From positions 62,001-126,000 of the forward strand of contig JARLHI010000007.1 of assembly GCA_031292355.1 (NCBI GenBank): DNA of 64,000 bases, written 5' to 3'. This document shows, piece after piece, positions 1-6,611 of this stretch (position 1 is the stretch's first letter; each line of letters opens with the position of its first letter). The position numbers were made by a program, and so were the translations under genes. The notes under the pieces are model-generated. The model made no database searches, was not told where the DNA came from, and worked only from the letters and a program-made list of their open reading frames with translations. The DNA comes from Candidatus Obscuribacterales bacterium. GTDB lineage: Bacteria; Cyanobacteriota; Vampirovibrionia; Obscuribacterales; Obscuribacteraceae.

Positions 1-533
1 TATGCAACACATATCGCTCAACCCAAAGGAGAGAATATGGATGCAGATTGTAGCTGAAGAATGCTGGTAGTTGCGGTAGAAAGAAATTCGGTAGTTATAA
101 AAGGGGGTCAGTACACCATAGTAGACACCACGATCAATTTCAAGAAAATTCCGGACTCGATTTCAGAATCAAAGTTTCCAAGGTGCAATGTGGACTAGCG
201 CAACTGTCACACTCGCGCTAGGTCTTGTTAAGGTTTTCGAAAGACGCCCATGACAACGCGGTTTTACATTGATTGGGCGAGCGCCATTTTGCTATTTACT
301 TACTGTCAAACAAATCCCACAATTTCGTCTCAAGGTCCCGCAACAAGCTCTTCCAGCACATCCCATTTTGACACTTACTACCTGTTTTTTCGGGAAGGTT
401 TGGCACAGCTGGAATTCTAACTGCACTAACGAACGAAACTGAGAGGCACGCAATTGTGCCCTGAAAGAATCGCTCGTGACTCTTGAGAACGTTTCCGCCT
501 AGAAAATCACCATCAACAGAAGAAGGAAGCCCC
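1..533. other. Gene-free leading region
   Basis: I see no supported gene here. A good ribosome binding site (AAAGGAG, 25-31) precedes an ATG at 37, but the frame closes after six codons (MDADCS, stop at 55-57), so at most this is a leader peptide or chance. A 79-codon minus-strand frame at 296-535 lies opposite the start of the next gene, lacks a ribosome binding site and resembles no family I know. Confidence 0.5.
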
Positions 534-1094
534 ATGATACGTGTAGATATCTGCGATGTATCGCAACAGCCGTACGACAGCTACAACGACCCTGACACAA
601 CCAAGCGCCATGTCCGCAAAGCCGGCAACCTCGGCGCTTTCCTCAGCCTCTACTCCGACGACCCACTCTTGTTAGTCGTGGAAGTCGACGGAGTCAATTC
701 CACGACCAAGGAAATCGACAGCAAAGCACCCGCACTATTCCCCTTGCAGGAGCTTCTTGCTGGCGCTCGGAAGCACTCGTCATCTTTCGCCTCACGGCTG
801 ATCGGATTCACCGCTTCTCCGCGCACTGAACTCAGCGAAGTCACCGAATTCCGCGTCATCCTGAAAGACCCCAGCAATGGCAGTCTGCGTGGCACGGTCA
901 TGTTCAAGCTTCAAGAAGAAGCCGAATTTGACTCTGTTTACGGAGACCGCGTCAAAGCTCGTCCTGCTCGGCCCGACGCGCCGCAATTCACAACCGATGC
1001 GACCTCTATCGAAGATGGCGTTCCCTGCTGGCACTGCCGCGCGATTCTCGCCGCCGGCTCCATGCACTGCGACGTCTGCAATCACGACCAGTAA
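534..1094 (+). CDS. Hypothetical protein with C-terminal zinc ribbon
   Basis: This 186-residue protein is not a family I recognise. The first 150 residues look like a soluble alpha/beta domain. The last 25 carry two CxxC knuckles (CWHC and CDVC) about 11 residues apart, a classic zinc ribbon, so the C-terminus probably binds one zinc ion. There is no signal peptide or membrane segment, so it is likely cytoplasmic. I chose the ATG at 534 over the in-frame ATG at 483 because it follows AGAAGGAAG at good spacing and the upstream 17 codons look non-coding. A strong hairpin terminator follows, so it is probably monocistronic. Function unknown; a nucleic-acid or protein-binding role is only a guess. 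Confidence 0.75.
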   Translation: MIRVDICDVSQQPYDSYNDPDTTKRHVRKAGNLGAFLSLYSDDPLLLVVEVDGVNSTTKEIDSKAPALFPLQELLAGARKHSSSFASRLIGFTASPRTELSEVTEFRVILKDPSNGSLRGTVMFKLQEEAEFDSVYGDRVKARPARPDAPQFTTDATSIEDGVPCWHCRAILAAGSMHCDVCNHDQ

Positions 1095-1158
1095 CCAACC
1101 AGATTCGGGCAAGTTGCTTAAACACTAAAAAGGGTTTACACGGCTAGGCTTCTATAGC

Positions 1159-1198
1159 GGGTGCAATGCTCATTCTTGCATTGCACCCCCCATTTTTT
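1159..1198 (+). terminator. Rho-independent terminator
   Basis: A perfect 10-bp stem (GGGTGCAATG at 1159-1168 with CATTGCACCC at 1179-1188) has a 10-nt loop and is followed by CCCATTTTTT. It terminates the zinc-ribbon gene. Confidence 0.85.
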
Positions 1199-1236
1199 CG
1201 TGCGACAGTGGCAACCATCAAAAAAATTTTGTTTGT

Positions 1237-1258
1237 TATTTTAGGCAAAGTTGCAACG
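1237..1258 (+). repeat. Convergent-gap motif, copy A
   Basis: The stretch contains ATTTTAGGCAAAGTT followed by GCAACG. The same 15-mer recurs at 5830-5844 and, inverted, at 28788-28802. All three lie between two convergent genes, just beyond hairpins or gene ends. Role unknown. Confidence 0.5.
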
Positions 1259-1293
1259 GACTATCAGATAAGCAGTTGAAGGCCATGCTCAAA

Positions 1294-2133
1294 TCAGTTT
1301 TGCAAAAGGTACCGGAACAGCTGGTCGAGGCGACGCGAGGCATGCTTGGATGCCTCCAGAACTTCTTCGTGACCACCCATTGGCTTATCATCACTCCAGA
1401 CGTTCGTAATCACTGACAGCGCTGCCGCAACTGTGCCAGTACCAGCAGCTGCTTGCAATTCTGGAACGGTCGACATGCCCACAGCGTCTACCTTAAGACG
1501 ACGAGCCATTTCAATTTCTGCCAGAGTCTCGTAGGAAGGTCCAGAAAAACCGCAATACGTACCACTTCTCAACGGACGAAAGTCTTTGTCTTTTTCAGCT
1601 AGATGTTTCCCGGCTTTGATAATACTTGCAGTTAATGCATTTTCGCTGGAGACAGGTGGCGCCATTGCCGCCTCCAACAAACCAATCTCCCGATATTTGG
1701 GATTGAGAAAATCACGAAAGCCTGTAATGACCATCAAATCGCCGACGTCAAATTGTGAATTGACGCCGCCTGCTGCGTTCGTAAGAAAGAGTCGAGGGAC
1801 GCCCCAGGCAACGATTGTCCTTGTTGCAAGCGTCAAAGTGTCGAAGTCATGTCCCTCGTACACGTGATAACGCCCACGAATAACAGCTACTGTTACTGAG
1901 GGTTTTTCTGGTAACTGACCAACCGTGACCGAGCCAGCGTGACCGGCAACAGTTGGAGCAATGCCGAATATTTCTTCGAACGGCAAAACGATTGGGTTAA
2001 TCAAATCATGCAGCGCGGCTGCGCCAGAACCAAGCACTACAGCGGCATCAGGCACCTTGTTTGTGACAGCTTTAATCACTCCTACAGCTTGATCGGCAGT
2101 TTTGGCTAGGCTGTTCCACTGTTGTGCGACCAC
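1294..2133 (-). CDS. punA: Purine nucleoside phosphorylase (trimeric PNP family)
   Basis: It splits purine (deoxy)nucleosides with phosphate into base and (deoxy)ribose 1-phosphate in the cytoplasm. Of 279 residues, family landmarks are the phosphate loop GSG (35-37), His65, RGRYHVYEGH (86-95, matching human Arg84/His86/Tyr88), NAAGG (119-123), GPSYE (198-202, the base-binding Glu), MSTVPE (220-225), Asn244 in VITN, and a late His near 255. One oddity: the usual loop DHxNLxGxNPLxGPN after GDLMVIT is missing and replaced by unrelated sequence from about residue 138. The upstream neighbour carries that loop. The start is GTG at 2133 behind AAGGAG. Third gene of an operon with deoB. Confidence 0.9.
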   Translation of the reverse strand: MVAQQWNSLAKTADQAVGVIKAVTNKVPDAAVVLGSGAAALHDLINPIVLPFEEIFGIAPTVAGHAGSVTVGQLPEKPSVTVAVIRGRYHVYEGHDFDTLTLATRTIVAWGVPRLFLTNAAGGVNSQFDVGDLMVITGFRDFLNPKYREIGLLEAAMAPPVSSENALTASIIKAGKHLAEKDKDFRPLRSGTYCGFSGPSYETLAEIEMARRLKVDAVGMSTVPELQAAAGTGTVAAALSVITNVWSDDKPMGGHEEVLEASKHASRRLDQLFRYLLQN

Positions 2134-2175
2134 GATTCACTCCTTGTTGCTCAATTCTTCTGACTGGCACTGTAT

Positions 2176-2709
2176 TTAGTTGCTGGAAACACTTTGGAGA
2201 ACTTGCTTGCGCCAGTCGGCACTGCCAGTAGTGCTTTGAGCATCATCTGGTCCAACCACAGCAAGTACACGCCAGCCGGCGTGAGCGGCAACCAGCATGG
2301 TAGGGACGAGATTGTAACTATAGAAACCAGCACCCATCGAATACAAAAACTCCAGTTCGCTCGCGCTTGCTTTTTGACCTTGCCTGAGCCCTGCAACAAC
2401 ACCAGTTTTCAGACCTTGAAAAGCCTTCAAATCACAATCCGTGACGTAAATACCGTTGACCACGGGGAATCGCTCCCCAATAGGGTTATTGGGACCACGT
2501 AGAGGATTGCTGCCAGACAAATTAAGGTGATCTAGCACCAGATGCGGTGCGCTATTTTTAAATCCCCAGCCGTAATCAAGGACAATCGCCAGTTTGTAGT
2601 CGCTTGGCTGCCTTAAGGCCTCAGCGACCTTTGCATCAAATTCTTTATAGTTGGAGCCATTACCGGAGGCACCGGTGAAGTCAAATATTTTTGCCTTAGC
2701 AAGATTCAA
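2176..2709 (-). CDS. PNP-fold half protein, probable non-catalytic partner
   Basis: This 177-residue protein resembles the middle and C-terminal part of PNP. Residues 60-74 read DHLNLSGSNPLRGPN, then GERFP (78-82), and residues 135-150 (VPTMLVAAHAGWRVLA) match the PNP segment around VPE-x-x-VARHxGxRVL. It lacks the GRxHxYEG motif, the GPSxE glutamate and the ITN asparagine, so I would not expect catalysis alone. It carries the loop that the adjacent PNP lacks; in trimeric PNPs this loop reaches into the neighbouring subunit's active site. I infer a heteromer. The start is TTG at 2709, behind GAGAGG; a nearby ATG (2714) meets a stop at its third codon. It lies 41 nt after deoB and 42 nt before punA. 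Confidence 0.75.
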   Translation of the reverse strand: MNLAKAKIFDFTGASGNGSNYKEFDAKVAEALRQPSDYKLAIVLDYGWGFKNSAPHLVLDHLNLSGSNPLRGPNNPIGERFPVVNGIYVTDCDLKAFQGLKTGVVAGLRQGQKASASELEFLYSMGAGFYSYNLVPTMLVAAHAGWRVLAVVGPDDAQSTTGSADWRKQVLQSVSSN

Positions 2710-2750
2710 TTCATGTACCTCTCATATTCCAAATTTGAAGTGCAAACCGC

Positions 2751-3998
2751 TTAAGCCGACACGAAAGAGCGACCGGGACCGTCCCATGGCATTTCTAACC
2801 AATCAGCCAGAGTTGCTGCAATGTCGTAGAAGCCATCGCGAATGCCCAGTCTTCGAGCCGATTCATCTAGTTTGCGTTTGGCAAACGCGGGTGAATAAGC
2901 AAGAAGCGGCACAAACTCACGAGTGTGGTCGGTTCCTGGAGCCGTTGGATCATTACCATGATCGGAAGAAATTATGAGCAAATCATCCTCATTCATCACA
3001 CCTAAAATCTTGTCAGTCCAGGCGTCAATTTCTACAAGCGCCTTGCCGTAACCCTCTACATCACGACGATGACCATAGAGCGAATCAGTATCCACCAAAT
3101 TGGTAAAGATGAAACTAACGTCGTCGCGATTCTCGCCATGAATTTTCATCTTCGAAAGATCGACTTTGCCCTGCAAAGCCTTCATCGTCAGGTCAAGGCC
3201 TTCTTCATTTGTGCCTGTATGTTTGGCATGCGTCAAACCGTTGCCGACAAAAATGTCTTCGATTTTGCCAACGCCTAGCACCGCCCGTCCTGAATTGGTG
3301 AGCTTGTCCATCAAGGTCAAATCTGGAGGCGGCACGGCATAATCATGGCGGTCGCCGCTCAAACGTTTGAAATTACCCTTAGTGCCTGTAAAAGGACGAG
3401 CGATGACGCGACCGACACGATGCGGTCCTTGCAGCATTTCGCGGGCGATTTCGCACCATTTGTAGAGTGTTTTTAGCGGTATCACTTCCACGTTGGTGGC
3501 AATCTGGAAAACACTATCGCCGCTTGTATAAACAATTGGGTAACCAGTTCGTGCGTGCTCTTCACCCAAGTCGTCCAGCACCTGGGTGCCTGAATAAGGC
3601 TTGTTGCACAGAATGCCTTTGCATCCAGTCAATTCAATAAATTTGTCGATGACGTCTTTAGGAAATCCGTTTGGATAAGTCGGAAAGGCTTTGGAACTGA
3701 CGATACCCATCATTTCCCAGTGCCCCGTCTGGGTGTCCTTGCCGTTTGATTTTTCTTGTAGTTTGCCAAAGTAGGCAGATGGCGATGACTTTGCCTTGAG
3801 CCCATCGATATTTGCGATGCTGCCAAGCCCCAACGATTCAAGCGTCGGCAGTGTCAGACCGCCAAGTTGATGGGCTGTATTGGACAGAGTATTGGCCGAA
3901 AGAGAATCACCAAAATCGCCGGCATCCGGTGAAGCACCGATTCCGCAGCCGTCTATAACCATCACGACGGCACGACGAAACTTCTTAGCACCAGCCAT
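2751..3998 (-). CDS. deoB: Phosphopentomutase
   Basis: It interconverts (deoxy)ribose 1-phosphate and 5-phosphate, the step after nucleoside phosphorolysis. At 415 residues it has the length of bacterial DeoB, an alkaline-phosphatase-superfamily metalloenzyme. Visible are the first metal-binding Asp in VIDGCGIG (14-21), the phosphorylated Thr region GKDTQTGHWE (86-95), and the late metal cluster SSDHGNDPTAPGTDHTRE, with the DHGND and DHTRE ligands. The start ATG follows AGGAGG. It is first in the operon deoB, PNP-like, punA, which makes the salvage and catabolic role clear. Confidence 0.95.
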   Translation of the reverse strand: MAGAKKFRRAVVMVIDGCGIGASPDAGDFGDSLSANTLSNTAHQLGGLTLPTLESLGLGSIANIDGLKAKSSPSAYFGKLQEKSNGKDTQTGHWEMMGIVSSKAFPTYPNGFPKDVIDKFIELTGCKGILCNKPYSGTQVLDDLGEEHARTGYPIVYTSGDSVFQIATNVEVIPLKTLYKWCEIAREMLQGPHRVGRVIARPFTGTKGNFKRLSGDRHDYAVPPPDLTLMDKLTNSGRAVLGVGKIEDIFVGNGLTHAKHTGTNEEGLDLTMKALQGKVDLSKMKIHGENRDDVSFIFTNLVDTDSLYGHRRDVEGYGKALVEIDAWTDKILGVMNEDDLLIISSDHGNDPTAPGTDHTREFVPLLAYSPAFAKRKLDESARRLGIRDGFYDIAATLADWLEMPWDGPGRSFVSA

Positions 3999-4166
3999 AA
4001 GACCTCCTGATTCTTGACTGGCTTATTCTACTAGAAATTTTTAGCAAGACTTTTTTTGCCTATTTCAGACTCCTGAATTCCAATCAAACAGCACAAAAGG
4101 GCATCAGTTCATAAAAATCGAAGCTGTCAGGAGACAAAAACCGGTCACAAAACTGGACTGTAGTAG

Positions 4167-4197
4167 TTAACCTAGCTGCGCTAGGATGGTGTATAAA
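4167..4197 (+). promoter_or_regulatory. Candidate MerR-type promoter/operator
   Basis: TTAACC (4167-4172) and TATAAA (4192-4197) are separated by 19 bp. Between them lies the inverted repeat CCTAGC-TGC-GCTAGG (4171-4185). A stretched 19-bp spacer holding a palindrome is how MerR-family regulators work, and the next gene encodes a MerR-type protein, so autoregulation is plausible. The -35 match is weak, hence modest confidence. Confidence 0.4.
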
Positions 4198-4225
4198 ATA
4201 GGAGAGATGCGTAACGGAGTTCCAA

Positions 4226-5347
4226 ATGACCCAATCTGATTTGCTGTCAATCAACACAGTAGCCGCCCGACTTGACCTGTCGGTCCACCAGTTGCGCCGC
4301 TGGGAGCTGATGTTCGGGCTGGAAATCAAACGAGGACGCGGACAACAACGTCAATACCGTCCCGAAGACCTCTCCGTCATCGAACGTATTAAGGAACTGG
4401 TCGAACAGGGTTGGCCAACATCACAAGTACGACCACAATTAGAAGCCGAGGGTCTCGTCTCGCCCAAGCTCATTGGATTGCCAGTCGCGCCAGGAAATCC
4501 TGAAGTCTTGATGGAATCAATCATTGGCTTTCGTAATTTTGCCGAACGTAGATTTATTGAACTGTCTAAGCAAATTGACGAATTGCGCCAGCTCTTGATC
4601 TCAGTCACGCTCAAACAAGAACTTAGCGGTGAAAGCGCTTCGCCATGGCAGCCAATGCAAACTGAATTCGTGCCCGAGGTAAAGCATTACCCGGCTGAAG
4701 AAATCAAACTGGGACCGGCTGTAAACGTCAATGTGGCATCAGAGGATGTGGCGCCAGACACAGAAAAGGGACTCGGTATGGGTCTTGGTGAAATTACAGA
4801 CCAAAATTATTTGACTATCCTCGGACGCGCGCTCGATTTGATTGGCTGGAGCGACGAACAGGCTGATGCCTTCTCCATGAAGTCTTTCAACATCGCCCAC
4901 TGGGATGAACTTGGACGCAGTCAGGCTGAACGTTTGATTCAAAACATCTTGAGCAATCTGCAAGAGCAAACGGCCGAGGTAGATGCTGAAGAAACCGCAG
5001 CTGCTCCGCCTGAACCGGTCGCAACACCCGCTCCAACTCCTGCACCAGCTGCAATACCAGTTGCAACTCCAGAGAACGCTCCAAGCAGCACACCAATTGC
5101 ACCGCCAGCAGCTGCGCCTGCCCCAGTTTCTCCGTCCCCCTTTGCACAACCTGCATACCCAACCGCTCCTGCTGCAGCGCCTCAGCCGCCGTATACAGAA
5201 CCAGGTCACACGAATGTTAATCCGTTCAGCGACCCCAATCGCAACACTTCCGTTCAACCCAATACACCTAGCCCTTCGCCTTTCCAACCGTCTCAGCCAC
5301 TACCTAATCCATTCAGCAATCCGAGCGAGCCTCCACAGTCTGAATAG
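4226..5347 (+). CDS. MerR-type DNA-binding protein with disordered tail
   Basis: A putative transcription regulator of 373 residues. Residues 9-27 (INTVAARLDLSVHQLRRWE) form the MerR helix-turn-helix and RQYRPEDL (42-49) is the usual wing, followed by the second helix pair up to about 75. Residues 105-130 look coiled-coil. A conserved-looking helical block at about 190-245 contains LDLIGWSDEQADAF. From about 250 to the end the chain is Pro/Ala/Thr-rich and probably disordered, which is unusual for MerR proteins. The ligand is unknown; no Cys cluster for metals is visible. ATG follows GGAG by 6 nt. It is divergent from deoB and could regulate that operon. Confidence 0.8.
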   Translation: MTQSDLLSINTVAARLDLSVHQLRRWELMFGLEIKRGRGQQRQYRPEDLSVIERIKELVEQGWPTSQVRPQLEAEGLVSPKLIGLPVAPGNPEVLMESIIGFRNFAERRFIELSKQIDELRQLLISVTLKQELSGESASPWQPMQTEFVPEVKHYPAEEIKLGPAVNVNVASEDVAPDTEKGLGMGLGEITDQNYLTILGRALDLIGWSDEQADAFSMKSFNIAHWDELGRSQAERLIQNILSNLQEQTAEVDAEETAAAPPEPVATPAPTPAPAAIPVATPENAPSSTPIAPPAAAPAPVSPSPFAQPAYPTAPAAAPQPPYTEPGHTNVNPFSDPNRNTSVQPNTPSPSPFQPSQPLPNPFSNPSEPPQSE

Positions 5348-5489
5348 GCCAGCCCCAATCGATTTTAACTAAATACCGTATTTACCCCAATGACAACCCC
5401 TCATTGAGGTATTACTGTGTATTCATGGTCGAGGGCAGCGATGCGCCAAAGACCAAATGACGCAGGATCTCCAGAGAGAAGGACCAGGG

Positions 5490-5708
5490 ATGGACCTTAC
5501 CGAGAGCAGCACCGGTCCCTGCGACAATTTTTTGAATCACAACTTTTTAAATCACAAGTCCGTCCGCGACGGAGGCTCATCATCTGTGCCCATTCCATCA
5601 AAAGCGATGATTGAATTGGTAACCAGAGCGGTGGAAAAGCCTTCAATCTGCGAAATTATCACCGTACCACCTCCGAGCTTGCAGCAATGGAACTCTTCTC
5701 GTACTTAG
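5490..5708 (+). CDS. Doubtful small protein
   Basis: A 72-codon frame starts at ATG 5490 behind GAAGGA (spacing about 7). The predicted peptide has a plausible soluble composition but no known motif. A possible terminator hairpin (CAGGGA at 5485-5490 with TCCCTG at 5516-5521, then a run of six T) lies inside it, so it may simply be the 3' region of the preceding gene. Confidence 0.2.
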   Translation: MDLTESSTGPCDNFLNHNFLNHKSVRDGGSSSVPIPSKAMIELVTRAVEKPSICEIITVPPPSLQQWNSSRT

Positions 5709-5828
5709 TGCTGTCCATGATGCAAAGCAGCTATTCCGTCAAATGATTTGCTTAACCAAGGGCTGATAAACTTGTCTCATGAAAGGCGAGATGGAGCCCT
5801 TTTCGCCTACCCCAAAAATGCTTTTTAC

Positions 5829-5850
5829 TATTTTAGGCAAAGTTTGAACG
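5829..5850 (+). repeat. Convergent-gap motif, copy B
   Basis: TATTTTAGGCAAAGTTTGAA then CG; it matches copy A over 17 bases and the inverted copy C over 18. It lies between the MerR-type gene and the minus-strand TonB-like gene. Confidence 0.5.
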
Positions 5851-6062
5851 ATAATTAAAAAGGCAAAAAGCAAACCCAGCTTACTTCTTGGGATTATTCT
5901 ACAGCAATATGAAACATACCAATCATTATCAGACTATCTCCAATCTATTAGTTTTACGTTTACCTGGTAAGGCTTTGCGGCATCGTATTGCACCTGATGA
6001 CAGCTTCGCTATCCCCGTGCCAAGATGGCTCAATGTTATACACAGTCTTCTGGACGCGAAGG

Positions 6063-6539
6063 TTATGGCATTTGCCAGATCTTAATTCCGTTTTGGCCGA
6101 TTCGCACTGCAATTCTTTGGGGAGTTCGAAGATTTGGTGGCAAAGCTTCGAAGGGAGCAGCTTTTTTAACAACTTCCAACGCGCAAGAATCGTTTTCCTG
6201 CGAGCCCGACGTATTTTTAAAAGTCAGGTTTGTAATGCTGCCAGTGGCTTCCACGTTGAATATGCAGACGACCGGAATTTTTATCTCCGAGGTGAGCCTC
6301 GACTCTTTTTTCATTGTTTTCGACAAGCGGGCTTCAGCCAACGAACACCAATCTTTCAACTCAGCTGATGGCTCCATGAGATGATTCGGTTCGTTGTCGG
6401 TGTCTACATGGTCTTCAGCGAATGCCAAACCAGTAGCTCCGGCTACCATAATTTGACTCGTAAGCACGACGGTTAGAAAAAAACGATTGGACAATTTTAC
6501 ACACCTGTACTTAGTTTCAACAATAAAATTGTACCGCAT
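6063..6539 (-). CDS. Secreted protein with TonB C-terminal-like domain
   Basis: A 158-residue exported protein. A hydrophobic stretch at about 20-40 ending in AFA-ED looks like a signal peptide. The C-terminal 70 residues have the TonB C-terminal pattern: a strand CIFNVEATGSI, a variable strand ending in TSGSQ, a helix CALEVVKKA, then PFEALP and a last strand QRIAVRI. No Pro-rich spacer links the two, so it is not a full TonB; periplasmic or lipid-associated single TonB-C proteins are common in this group. The start at 6539 has no clear ribosome binding site and leaves a long n-region. Function unknown. Confidence 0.65.
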   Translation of the reverse strand: MRYNFIVETKYRCVKLSNRFFLTVVLTSQIMVAGATGLAFAEDHVDTDNEPNHLMEPSAELKDWCSLAEARLSKTMKKESRLTSEIKIPVVCIFNVEATGSITNLTFKNTSGSQENDSCALEVVKKAAPFEALPPNLRTPQRIAVRIGQNGIKIWQMP

Positions 6540-6562
6540 AAGATTTTCAGCGACTAATTGAC

Positions 6563-6593
6563 TGTGCGGAGACTGCTATCAAGTCTCCGCACA
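6563..6593 (-). terminator. Strong hairpin between two minus-strand genes
   Basis: A perfect 12-bp stem (TGTGCGGAGACT with AGTCTCCGCACA) and a 7-nt loop lie 19 nt after the end of the adhesin gene. The following T-tract is poor, so it may terminate or stabilise the 3' end. Confidence 0.6.
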
Positions 6594-6611
6594 GCTCTTT
6601 ATCAGTTTAGA

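Larger units (their letters stand above)
5348..6062. other. Long gap between convergent genes
   Basis: It holds the convergent-gap motif (copy B), a weak hairpin at 5784-5806 and a small doubtful reading frame at 5490-5708. Nothing else is recognisable. Confidence 0.5.

Noticed and set aside
37..57. Six-codon leader peptide behind a good ribosome binding site
   Set aside because: No attenuator or gene follows directly; a chance match is likely.
4739..5287. A 182-codon minus-strand frame opposite the MerR-type gene tail
   Set aside because: The Arg/Cys/Trp/Ser-rich product mirrors the Pro/Ala-rich repeats on the other strand.
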